The notes beneath the pieces are model-generated. The model had not been told where the DNA came from. It did no database searches and worked only from the letters and a program-made list of their open reading frames with translations. Position numbers and translations under genes: made by a program. Positions 43,391 to 56,673 of a stretch of DNA of 64,000 bases are shown here, in pieces. The stretch is taken from NCBI GenBank assembly GCA_014529385.2, contig CM043946.1, positions 38,078,058 to 38,142,057 of the forward strand, given 5' to 3'. The stretch comes from Adiantum capillus-veneris. Taxonomy: Eukaryota > Streptophyta > Polypodiopsida > Polypodiales > Pteridaceae. Numbering within the stretch: position 1 is the stretch's first letter; the number at the start of each line of letters is the position of its first letter.

Positions 43391-45014
43391 AGCATACGAT
43401 GGAGATGGAGAAGGAGATAGAGCAAAAGCAATCTCTATAGCATGCACCCTCAAGAATGAGAAAATTAGGTCACAATGGCCCTTTTATATGGGTTTAGTCC
43501 ATCCACACATGGGCGCCCACACTTGGCCGGCCAAAGTAAAATAACTGTCAAATAAGATATGTGGCTTTATCGGCGATCACCCAAGCACCTAACGTGCACA
43601 TATAGGATTAACAAACCCAGCCTATGACTCAAACAAAGTAATACGGGGTACGTCATCGATTAACATGGGCTAAATACTCTCTTCCTTGCTCAATTTCTCT
43701 TGAGTTGCAGGCGCTACCCAAGATGGACAGATCTGTAGCATTTGGCCTCTTGCTTGCAATTGGCACACAATATTTGACATGGAGGATTGCCTATACTTGT
43801 TAAAGTCACCAACTTTGAGCTCAACACACAAGGAGCATCATTCTCTCTAAGGTTTGGTAGAACTTGGCAGAAAGTTAATTGGGGCAATGAGAAGAGATGA
43901 AGCTAGAATAGGTATGCACTATCGAGATGAAGCACTAACAAGTATAATCAATTTTGATTGGGTTGTCATTATGAATATATGCTGGAGGAACCCATTATGA
44001 AGGGATTGGCCACCCATGGGCTACACTAATGGGGCATTAAACCCAATTAAAGCAAAGGTGCCATTGGAGGAAGTTCCACCTACAACAAAAGAAGGAGGAA
44101 GAGAAGAGGGGAGGGCCTAGCCCAATTGCCCCCCCTAGTCAAGCCATAAAGGCCCTCAAGGCCCAGCCGGCCCAAAGCCCTCTCCTGAAAAGGGCGGCAA
44201 ATCACCAACACCAGCCAGCGAGCGGCCAGCTGTAGCCTAGTAAGTTGTCTGAATACCCATTGGCTACCTAGCCTTGCACCTCAAGACACACACACGCCCG
44301 TAGTGACTCACAGATAGAGCGCCATCAGTGGAGGCAGAGCAGGAAATCACCACATATACAAAGAAGGGAATTTTTTAAAGGGATTTTTTTTTAAAAAGTT
44401 TTCTTTTCAAAATCCTCCTTAAGAGCTTCTTCTCATGGCCGATGAGAGCAAAGCCTACTTAACGACAAAAGTCCAATAAGAACTTTTTTTTTCTTGCACG
44501 AGCAATAAGCCCGTACAAGAAACAAGCAAGCGGAAAGCGCCTACAACTATCAGGTGCAGGCCATAGGTGGCACCTACATACGATGCATCATAAGGGACGG
44601 TGCACACAATGGCTTGCAAAAGTGGCCTGACATCTTGCTATCGATGCTCTTGCTATGGACGAACAATTTCATGTGGATGGTTCCATCATCAACATGCTCC
44701 GATCAAGTGCCTCTTCCATAGATGAGTTACACCTGGCATCGGCATCGACATCGGCAACCAAGACTTCCCAAATACCCTCCCAATCTTCTCACATACCTTA
44801 CCAATCTTCTCATGAAAGTTGGAGACACACACACACACACATTCTTGGATCTTGCAAACTCACACACACACTCCTAATTCCATTACGGATTGGCATTTTG
44901 GCATCCATTGGAAGATCGGGCACACACATATCTCAGATGCGGAGATTTCTACCACCACCAAAATCTGCTTGCATATCCCGTAGGTATCTTTGAATGACCA
45001 TCATAGCTCCATCA
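43388..45014. other. Unassigned DNA
   Basis: Probably includes the rest of the LTR of the gypsy-like element to the left, but no second LTR copy is in the window to prove it. No coding motif was recognised; the 112-residue frame at 44655-44993 is Ser/Thr/His-rich and unassigned. Confidence 0.4.
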
Positions 45015-45625
45015 TGTTGGGGTAAGCCCAATTTGTGGCGATAAAATGGTGCCTAGCTATGAGGCTTGCATAAATTGGCCAAACCAAAGGTCCTTAACAC
45101 CTTAAGGTTTTGGGGTCTAGATGGCTAGACCAATTTGTGGAACTTGGCAATTAAGCGCATATGCGTGAGAACAGTACTAGGATGGGTGAGCTTTCGGGAA
45201 GCTGTCACCCAAAAGACCCACAATTGGTATCAAAGTCATGGTTGAAAGTCCAACCTCTAAGTCTATGGAAAGGGACATGTTGAAGCTAACTCTCTGAGTC
45301 ATGGTTGAAATTCAAACCTCTGAGTCTGTGGAAAGGGACATGTTGAAGCTCTCATCTTTTGAGCCTAGAAAAGATGGAACATGTTGGTACTCAAGAGGAT
45401 GAGAAAGTCCCAAGTTTGGCTTAAGGAGGTAGTTGTTGGTGTAAGCCCAACTTGTGGTGATGCTATGAGACTTGCATAAATTGGCTAGACTGGAGGTTCC
45501 TAACACTTTAAGGTTTTGGGATCCAAATGTCTAGAGACCCATTTGTGAAATGTAAGTGCATATGCATGAGAACAGTACTAGGACAAGTGACCTCCTGGGA
45601 AGTTGTCACCCCCATGACCTACACA
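45015..45625 (+). mobile_element. TRIM: miniature LTR retrotransposon
   Basis: Two similar ~200-bp direct repeats (45015-45222 starting TGTTGGGGTAAGCCC; 45434-45625 starting TGTTGGTGTAAGCCC, both ending CACA) enclose only 211 bp. A primer site TGGTATCAAAG begins at about 45226, and a purine tract TTAAGGAGGTAG lies just before the second repeat. The interior contains a ~65-bp duplication around GGACATGTTGAAGCT and no coding capacity. This is the layout of terminal-repeat retrotransposons in miniature. No target duplication is visible; the right edge touches the next element. Confidence 0.82.
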
Positions 45626-45626
45626 T

Positions 45627-45869
45627 TGACGGGGGGGGGGGGGGGGGGTTCTTTCAAGAATGGGAATCCCCCCTTCAAGGGGGGACATAATTTTTTATTT
45701 TTTTTAAAAGAATGCACGGGACTGGTGGTCAACCCCTAGAAGCCCTCTTCGTTGTCACCCATTGGGGGGGGGAGCCGGGGACCAATCTCCCTCTCTCTCG
45801 CTTCTCCTTCTAATATTCACTTCCCCTCTCTCCCTCTCTCTATCGCATTAAGGAGAGGGGGTGAAAGGG

Positions 45870-45909
<40 letters not shown>

Positions 45910-45965
45910 ACAAGCTCTGTTTCCCTGCATATACTCACACAAACACAACATACACAGTCGGATCT
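45627..45965 (+). repeat. Gypsy 5' LTR (right edge uncertain)
   Basis: Begins TGAC and an 18-base G run (45631-45648), then a CT microsatellite of about 19 units at 45871-45908. The matching start at 50881 has only four G followed by T. Confidence 0.6.
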
Positions 45966-45989
45966 CTCAATATGCTACTTTTGAGTCTA

Positions 45990-48900
45990 AATTTGTGGAG
46001 GTATGGGAGAAATGGTTTGAGTCATTGGAGGAAGGTGCTGGAGCAGGTGACTTCCTCAAGAAGGACCGGTCGATTGCCAGCTCATGGTCACCACTAAAGG
46101 AGACAATAAAGAGGCGTTTTCCTATAGCATATGAGTTAGCAATTGAAGTGGACCACCTCAAAGACGAGAAGTTGCAGATGCAAGCAAAAGCAACCGAGTC
46201 GTAGGAATCAACCATAACTCACACCACCCCAAGGATAGTCGTAGCCACTTAAACAACACCGCCATTAGAAGTAGTAGAAGATCAACAAGAACTGCTAAAT
46301 CACATCAAAAGTAGTTATAGAACTTGTTTGTACATTTGGTGTAGGAAGGATAGATACCAAACCACAACCGAGAACAAGGAAGAGGGAAAAGGAGTTAAGG
46401 CCAGGAGCATTACTACAATTTCCATGAAGATGGCCATGGTATGTATTATTGTCCATATCCTAGGAGGCAAATTTTCAATAGAGGCCCTAGGTAGAATCAA
46501 CTCTCTCCACCAAGGGCGAGAGCATGTCAAGGCAACCACCACCAAATAATGCGTTCGTATTTTTCACCCACTTGTGAAACAACCACCAACACCACCACCA
46601 CCACCTCAACTATAAGTCATCCTTCCAACGTTACCTACCCCAGCATAAACTAACCAAAGTGTGAGTGTGATTGGACTTGAAGATAAAGGCAAGGTTAAAG
46701 AGGAAGCACATCAGGCCAAGGTAATGGCAAAAGATAAGAAGAAGCTAGAAGCACAAGCTATGAGAGTGAAGCGTGCTAGGCATTATGGGGAGAAGGTAAA
46801 CACACAAGGAGAAACTTCAAAGAGGTCATCAAAGTTGTGATGTAAAATTGACATAGTGGATTTTTCACTTAGTAGAAATTGATTCAGGATGTTTCTGAAC
46901 AGGGCCCACACATTACATTGTGTCAATTACTTCACCTCGTATCCAAAGTGTGGATGCAGTGGACAAAGATGGTGAGCATAAGAAGGTCCCAATGTAAAAT
47001 GGTTGGGGCCATCTCAAGGAGAAACTTAGATGACATCCTACCACCATTGATGGATGCCCATATCAAGGGGCGATGGATATCCAACATCTACATAGATGGT
47101 GGAGCACAAATTTGTGTAATGATTGAGTAGATGATGCAATGCTTAGGTTTGGAAGTAAATAGGATGGCACCATGCTGAGCTAAGATGGCAAACAATGTGT
47201 GGGTATTGTGAATCCGGTTAGGGTTAAAGCTTTTGATACCGAAGTGGATGTGGATATCTTTGTCATGCCACACAAAGGAGAAGGCTATTCTATCATCTTG
47301 GGTAGACCCTAGCTTATGGCCTTGCAAGAAAATCAAGATAGGGGCACGGGTATGCTCCAAATGAAGAATGCAAAAGGTAGGGAGATATTTTATGACATGA
47401 ATACATGTGAGAAGCAGGGCATCAACCTTGAAACCACTAAGGATGGGTTTTCTAGAAACTGCACATCAACCTTAGGAGAAGAGTGTACCACGACTAAAGA
47501 ATCACACAGTGACATTGAAATCATGGGAGACATTCTCAGGGAACCAAAGGAGAAGGAGCCTCCGGACATACAACCATCAGGATGAGGTCATATATTAGGT
47601 ATCCCACCTTCAGTAGAAGAGAGAAAGCTCCTTAAAATGCTTTCTTTTAGCTAGGAGAAGGGGAGAGGAAAGACTATGTGGTTATGTTGAAAAGTTTTAC
47701 CTCTTTCTTTATTGATGAATATGGCAACATCATTGGGGTGTCGATAGTGCAACATCACATCAAGCTAAAGAATGGCAATAAGCTTGTGGCACAAAAGTTG
47801 CGGTGACGAGGTGAATCTAGCATGAGGCATTGCTCAAAGAGATAAGAAAGCTCTTAGATGTTGCAAGATTCATTTATTTAATGGAAGATTCAGAGTTGGT
47901 TTCTCCAATAGTGATGACACCCAAGAAGAATGGCAAACGGCGAGTGTGCATTGACTACAAGCCTCTAAATGCAGCATAAAAGAGGGATCATTTTCCTCTT
48001 CCTCTCTAAGATGAAGTCCTAAATTAGGTGGTCGGTCATGAGCGATACATAGTGTGAGACCGCTACTCAGGGAATTTTTAGATTAGAATCGTGGATGAAG
48101 ATCAAAATTTGACAAGTTTTATCACTCCTTGGGGTTGTTTTACCTATAGGGTAATTCCATTTTTCCTCACAAATGCCAAAGCTATTTTTCAAAGATTTGT
48201 GACCTATATTTTCCAATCCTAGTTTGGTAGCTCTATAAGAATATTCATTGATGACTTTTGTATTTATAGTTCTCGCACATTACACCTAGAAAAGGTTTAT
48301 GAGGGGTTTTCTAGGCTACAATCATTGGGTGAGCAAGTGAATGTAGATAAATGCCACATTGCTAAGAACCAGGTAACTCTACTTGATCATGTAGTTTCAG
48401 CCAGGGGTATTGAAGCCAATCCAAGCAAATTCCAAGCTTTGGTATCACTCCCCTCACTCGCCTCAATGAAGCAACTCATCTTGTTTATTTAGAAAGTGAG
48501 ATATATGAGTAGATCCATCTACCTACTCTCTCAAGTGGTTCTACCTCTACAACATCTTGCACACAAAGATGTTTTCACTTGGATTGAAGAGAATAAACAA
48601 TAGTATGGTGAAGTGAAGGAGATTTTGGAACCACTACCCACCATTGCACCACGTCAATGGAAAGAAACATTTTATGTCAATCCCAGTGTAGGTAATAACA
48701 CACCTGGGGCTATTTTGATATAGAAGGATAACACAACCTCCTTTATGAGGCCTATATACTTAGCCAGTAGAGTGATGACTAGCCCAGAGAAAGGCTACAC
48801 TCATGCAAAATAGATGGCTCTAGCACTCATGTTTGCAATTACCAAACTCAGGACCTACTTGTTACACCAAAAATTTGTAATCCTAACCATGGAAAAGGTT

Positions 48901-50800
48901 TTCCCTTATGTCTTGCAACGTATGGAGGTGTCTCCTAGAGCTGTGAAATGGCTGGTCCAGACTGCAAGGATATGACTACACTATGCAAGTTGAAGGCTCC
49001 ACTTGAGCTAGTCTAGCAGGAATCCTTACACATTGCCACTTTGAGAAGAAGGTGAAGATAAAACCAGGTACTGAAGAATTGTCTACTCCACACCATTCTA
49101 ATTGGAAGATGCACACTCCCTCTACTTTGATGGTGCTTATAAAAGAACCACTAATAAGGCTGTTGCAGGCATTGTCATTTCAATGAAGTAGGCGAGAAAT
49201 TTTTTTATGTAGGGAAACTACTTGAAAATGTACACTCCAACAATGAGTTGGATTATCTAGCTCTTATTCTAGGGCTAGAGTGGTGCACAACACGTGGAAT
49301 CCAAGGATTAAATATAATTGGTGATGCTTTGCTACTTGTCAAGCAAGTAAGAGGTACTTGGGCTTGTAAAAATCAATGTTTATTAGCATATCTCTGGCAA
49401 TTCAAAAAGCTTCTGGGATATTTTCAAGCAGCCCAGCTCCATCATGTGCCTAGGACTGAAAATCAAGAAGCGGATGCACTAGGAGCTGAACAAGTAATGG
49501 ATCAATATTGTCATTAAATTGAAGTTTCCATTATTCCAAGGATGTGATGCCATGAATGATATTGTCCAGTTCTTCAAAATAGAGGAATCTCCCGAAGATT
49601 TCACCAAAAATAACGTTGGCTCACTCGCAAGGCCACCAAATATCGGCTCATCAGCAATGCTCTATATTACAAAGGGAAGGACCAAATCCTTTGAAGAGTG
49701 CCTCTATCTCAAGAAATCATGGAAATCGTCTCAAGTTGCCACGATGGTCTTTGTGGTGCGCACTTTGCACTAGACATCACTAGCAAAAAAATATTGCAAG
49801 CATGTTTTACTTGGCCTAGCCTCAATAGGGATGTACATCATCGGTGTAAAACATGCACATAGTGCTAGAGAGTAGGTACTAGGTGACTCCTTTATAAGCA
49901 CAAACTTCAATCCTTTTTTTTGTACCTTTTGAGAAACGGGCAATAGATGCCATAAGTCCTCTTCCTAGAGTGCGGTTTGGTAAACAATACATCATTATGG
50001 GAGTACTAGACTACGTGACTAAATGGGCAAAGGCTGCACCAACTACTAGGATAACGACTAAAGAAGTAGCCAAATTCATTTTCAAAAACATGAGTTGTAG
50101 GTTTGGTACTTCACTTGAAATCATCTCAGATAGAGGGCTTATATATAGGGTAGACTTAGTTGGTGAATTAATGGAACAACTGGGCATCTAGCAGCGGCAC
50201 ATTATCCTCAATATAATGGTCTAGTAGAGATACTAAATGGTATGATCTACAAAATTATCACTAAGGAGGTCAATAACAAGCCTCGAGATTGGGATAGGAA
50301 ATTATTAGTAGCATTATGGGCCTACCAAACCTCTCTTGCTTACACTCCATTTGAACCCGTTTATGGTAAGGAGGCTAGTTTACTTATTTTGGTGTAACTA
50401 GCCAGCCTCAAAGTGATTCATAGAGTAAGTGGCAACCCCAAGGAATGGCTAGAGCAATGGATACTTGACTTGGAATTCTTGGAACTAGATAGAGATTATG
50501 CCATCAATTTCTAGGCCACCCAAGTAGAACTAAGATGCCTAAAGTTTAACACAACACTTTGTCAAAGGTCTGATACTGAGCATGTTAGTCCTTAGGTGTG
50601 TTAACCACTGTGACATGCAAGGATTCTAAATTCATTCCAAGGTGGGAAGGCCCCTATGTCATTTTATGCAAGCATTCCAACTGTAGTTACCACCTATAAG
50701 ATGTCAATGGACGCATCCACAAAACTAGAGTCAAAGGTTGAAGTCTGAAGCCTTATTTTTAGAGTTTTGAATCATTACTGTTTCTAGAATTTCCAATAGA
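45990..50800 (+). pseudogene. Gypsy gag-pol remnants
   Basis: In order: gag-like frames (46000-46850); protease with IYIDGGAQICVM near 47090 and ILGRP near 47300; RT with VSPIVMTPKK-like text near 47900, FTYRVIPF near 48150 and the catalytic FIDDFCIYSS near 48250; a gypsy RNase H (PIYLASRVMTSPEKGYTHAK, 48640-48890); a second RNase H (YFDGAYKRTTNKAVAGIVI, then GDALLLVKQVRGTWACKNQ and HHVPRTENQEADAL, 49110-49520); and integrase (GVLDYVTKWAKAAPTT, near 50000). The second RNase H marks the Tat lineage of plant gypsy elements. Dozens of stops make it non-functional. Confidence 0.85.
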
Positions 50801-50880
50801 GGATGCCTCACCCAACAAATAGTTCACCATCAAATTTTGAACTAGAGATATGAATACCTCTAGCCTTAAGGGGAAGGCTA

Positions 50881-52120
<1,240 letters not shown>

Positions 52121-52281
52121 AAGAAATAGGCACTCAGTAATTCAAGAGGAAAAGTAAAATATTTCAAGCAATATATGAGACGCATGTTGGCATCAGGAAT
52201 ATCCACACAAGCATTAATGCATGCCTACATGCAACTACACGGATGCAACCTCAAGAAAAGGCATATACACTATCTGTCTAA

Positions 52282-52747
52282 GGCTGTGGTCACGCGAGGC
52301 ATAGTTATCTATAACTTTGACAGATAACTATGCCTCTCTCATGGTCACACGAGGCTTAGTAGGATGCACAACAAAACTAAGCACATGCCTTTGCAACTAT
52401 GCCAATTGCATCATAGTTGCACAACTATGCAAAGGAATATTTTAATGCACTTGCCCGTTCTGTAGCTTTTGCAGTTTTTGAGCAACGTGCAGGCAGCCCA
52501 ATGGCCCATGCGATCAGGCAAGGCAGTAGCTCGGGGTGTTTTATTTCTCTCTCCTCCTCTCTCTCTCTCTCCTTGACACATGCTATCGTGAGTGGCGTCC
52601 TGTTGATTTACCTACAAGTGGCGGTCAGCACCGTTTGCTTCGCAATGCGTGACACGAGGTAGTTTCCTGCCGCCTTCCCTGGGCTTGCAGGCACCTAGTC
52701 GTCCTTAGTTATCCATTACGGATAACTAAGCCCGTGTGACCACGCCC
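52282..52747. mobile_element. Tourist-like MITE (PIF/Harbinger type)
   Basis: TAA lies on both sides (52279-52281, 52748-52750). The termini are inverted: GGCTGTGGTCACGCGAGGC at the left and the complement of GGGCGTGGTCACACGGGC at the right, both leading into TAGTTATC. Each end also folds on itself: arms 52296-52310/52322-52336 (perfect 15 bp) and 52704-52714/52720-52730 (11 bp). At 466 bp it has no transposase. TSD and terminal bases fit PIF/Harbinger-derived MITEs. Confidence 0.82.
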
Positions 52748-52750
52748 TAA

Positions 52751-54430
52751 GCATGAGAAGAAAGATAACTCTCTCAAGATAGGGATACGCTGGCCACAAA
52801 GTGTCCACATGGTGAGGCCTAAAGATTGGAGTCATCATTGTGATTAACTTCCATAGAGAGAGAAGAAGCGACAACCTCTCTACCAACATTACCCACCGGT
52901 GACAAGGAAGGTGACTCACCTACTTCATTTCATCCCTTCACCTTGATTGCAGTAGCAGGAAAACCTCACGACGTCTACCCACCACGAGAAACCCCTTGTA
53001 ATTACATGTAAGGTTATCCTAAAATAAATAGCCTATATGGCTTATCCATGTACCATCACTCTCTTGTCTCTCTTATCTCTCCCTTTCTCTCTTTCCCATC
53101 TACCTTTACTCAGCTAGCTCCTAGGGCTAGCGGAATAATCATACATCTAGGCCATGACCATTACCCATTGAGTATTTTAAGTGAGCCTAGGTATGGACCA
53201 GCCACCCTAGCCTATATAAGCATAACTTTGTCATGCATTTTGGGACACATGATAAACCAAAAGGGGAACATAATAACACAAGAAGTGAGCACATAGTGGA
53301 TACGAGATATGGAGCATACATAGGGAACAACATAGAGAGAAAACAAGGAATAACACAAGGGAGATGACACACAATATAGCACACACAACAAGGGAATGAC
53401 ATAGGGATAGACACAAAGCACACAAGACATATACATGGAGAGCACATGAATTTCTTGGCACTTGCACATTCACCATCATCATGCACACTATAAACTATGG
53501 TGCTTCATGGGAGGTTATCTCATGGGGAATTTGCACCATATACACGAGGTTTAGTTGAGAATCCTTGCTTACACTCCACCCACGCATCACCTACATCATT
53601 CTCACTAGCATAACACTAGTGAATTTAGCATCGTCGCTCACACAACACCACCATGCAATGCACACCTACACCATGCACATGTGCACCAGATTTTGAGGTA
53701 ATTTTATCTCTCTAGATAGCAAGGAAAATCCTTGTCATCACCCACAATCTCATCAAGTAGCAATTTCTCCGTTGTTCTCACTACACCCTAGTTATGATGA
53801 CTCTCCTCACATTTGTGCCATGCACTAAGATGATGGGGAGGTCCACTTTTGGCCTCATCATCTTACTCCCTTGCACTTGAAAACAACCTCCTTACATAAG
53901 GCTTATTATTTTCTTCCACCATGCAATATAAGTGCCAGGTTTCCCTTTCTTTGTGTGTATGTTTTGTTATGACCACCCCACACATCATCACAAAATTTTG
54001 CAAGGTTTCATATTCTCCTATCATGTATGTCATACACACATTCCTTTCATGTGGAGCCATCTTGTGGTCTTGAAACCCGTGTACTACTACTCATAATTCT
54101 TCCTATGCTAGGCCTATTTTCTCTTTCATTTTCTTTGTCTTCTCCTCTAGCACTTAGAGAATTTATCAGTGACTTTGTTTATGGTCTTCTATCATGGTTG
54201 TAAGCCAGTCTTCATGTGTTTCCTGGCTTCCCTCATAGCATCCTAGTGGCTATAAAATGCTAGGGGGGTGCCCCCCTCCCACACCCCAAAGAAGACCGCA
54301 TAATCTATGCAAGCAAAGGTGTAGAGTTCACCCCTCCTTATCGATGACTTCGTGCCGTCAATATCATGCTCCATGTCAATGTCAGTCACTAGCTAACATA
54401 CAATCCAACTGCAAATGATCCCACTGCTAC
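52751..54430. other. Unassigned DNA, possible LTR remnant
   Basis: No coding motif recognised. CTATATAAG at about 53213-53221 could be a TATA box and lies in sequence of LTR-like texture, but no second copy is available to test this. Confidence 0.35.
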
Positions 54431-55290
54431 TGTTATGTGGTATTTCAGCTTAATGCAAGATCTCTCTACCTCTGTATACGTAGATACATCCTACACAACA
54501 TCATCTTGGAGCTCTCCTGCAAAAGGAATATTTGCCACCTCTCACTGTCTACCTATCTGCAAAGCCATATACTCATCATGTTGTGACTCACTAGAGCATA
54601 GGTGTCCTATCTCTCGATCAACCACATCAAGCACAACATCTACGAAAGAAACATGTCTAGTCTCCCACTCGCTACATGTATGTAGCATGACTAGGAGTTC
54701 ACCATCTTGTATGTAGGAAACGTGCAATGGTTAAAACAAGCCATTGAGGGTTCCTCTTGCAATCAAAAGCGATCCCATTTGTATGTGAAAAGACCACTTT
54801 GAATGCAGTACGTGAGAGCCCCTATCTTGCAATTGTCTCATTGAGATAATGCTCTATCTCAGCTCCTCATGAATAAAGTGCACTCATAAAAGTGTAAACG
54901 ATGCACCACTAGGACAAAACAGATCTCCTACCCCTTGAATGTCATATGCCAAACCATCAGCACTCTTCACACTACTAAATCTCCCACTAGAAAATCTATT
55001 GAGCCGCTCATGACAAGGCGTGACATGGAAGAGTGCATCACCATCTAGCAACCAACAAGAAGAAATTTTTCCATCCAAAGACCAAAAGTAGAAAAGAGGT
55101 AGACTAGAAACAAACATGACATCACCATCACTGGCATAAGTATGCACTGCAACTATCTCTCTAGCATGCGCTAAAGCCCTATTGGTACCACACAAAGATC
55201 TCCTCTTTTGCCTCATATGCCTAAAAGAATGTTGTTGAATGTGCCATGTATGACATCAATGCTGACATCTCAAAGATCGGCATAACTGAG
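54430..55290 (-). pseudogene. copia-4a: copia protease-region remnant
   Basis: The minus strand shows LLDGDALFHVTPCHERLNRF and SADGLAYDIQG, followed by SGASFTLL. This is the copia protease/pre-integrase pattern (WLLDSGASFHVTP...ADG) with the catalytic DSG degraded to DGD. A damaged zinc knuckle lies near 55240. The region resembles 57230-58050 at perhaps three-quarters identity over 800 bp, so two relatives sit in the same orientation. Confidence 0.65.
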
Positions 55291-56673
55291 AATTCCGTCT
55301 CTCATTGAGTCACATCCGGGGACTCGAAAGCGTCATACATAGTGTCAAACCAATACAAATGCCAAAGGCATAAACCGCAAATGCATCAATGTGAGAGAAA
55401 ATCTCAATCACAACAAGAGGGAGTGATCGCCTCAATCCAATGACTACAAATGCATCAAAAAGTATGGCAATCAAGCCAAAAACTATGGCGAGAATTCTAG
55501 GGAACATTGGACACAGTCTGCCTTATAAAATGAGCAAAATCTCATTGCATCTCTTAAAAACATAAACCACATCCAAAATTCCAAAGTGGGACATCATCTT
55601 GACCATTACAAACCCATCAAAAATCTCTCAACAAAAGATATGGCAAAGTGGGAGTAAAGCTTGACCACTATAATATTCAAAAGAGGACCCAAAAAAACAT
55701 AAACCGGTAACCATTACTCAATGCCAATGAGTAAAAATGTTCAAATAACTCCACAGTGTCACATACAATGGAAAGCCCCACTCAATGTACATTGATGGAG
55801 TGTCTATGCATAAACAAGCACCAAAGGGGTGCAGAAGGTCTGCTTTATGCAAAAACAATGCTCTCAAAAGAACTCACTAGCACTCAAAAGTGCTCACCAA
55901 AATGCATGGAGAATGGGCATAAACCATGCACCAATGCTATATGCAAATAGTATGTAAAAGACCATAAACCAAATCACTGAAGCACTACCAAAGAAAACTA
56001 TGAAAATGTGTCAAGACTTGTGTATCAATGAGGTCCAAAAGCCAACAATGTTATGCACAAGAAACAAAGAACAAAGGTTTCTCAGAAATGCAAAGACCAT
56101 ACATAAAGGCCATATGCATATGGCTACCAAGAATCTCTATCAGATCGTAGAGAAGAGCACAAGTAGGTCTATGTGAGTCGATGAAAATTCACGCCAAGTA
56201 GACGAGGCCGGAGAGAAATCATCTACCAACATCTATCAAAGAGGCTCCACCTATATTGCAGATGTTGAAAACTACGCCTCAATGAGAAAAGTTCATCGAT
56301 CGTAAAAACCACACCACCTGTGATGTCGTCACCAAAATTTCTGCCTCAATAAAAAATGTGTATGCCGGTAATCAAAAGCACAACTTCACCAATAATGTCA
56401 ATGAAAAAGAACTCCGCCTTCAAGCTGCATGTATGCTCAGGAATTGAAAAGTGCGAGTGCACGTGCGCATGCGTGGTAGCGTGCGGTGCGCGAGTGCGGT
56501 GCAGGGACACAAGATACACATGGTATGGGTGGAGCCTCGCCCTCTCAATATGAGAAGTGTGAGAGAGATCCTTATTCTTTGTTTTATAAAGAATAAGGTA
56601 TGTGTGTGTCCATACCTAGTGGGCGGGCGGCCAGTCGTCCAACCGGGGGCAAGGCGTACCTCCTTTACCCCAA

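Noticed and set aside
43078-43440. Thr-His repeat protein
   Set aside because: Translation of the CA microsatellite.
45631-45648. 18-base G run as a G-quadruplex regulatory element
   Set aside because: The matching LTR start has only four G followed by T, so it is a homopolymer expansion and not a conserved site.
52282-52747. hAT or Mutator origin of the small inverted-repeat element
   Set aside because: hAT would give 8-bp and Mutator about 9-bp target duplications; only TAA matches at the termini.
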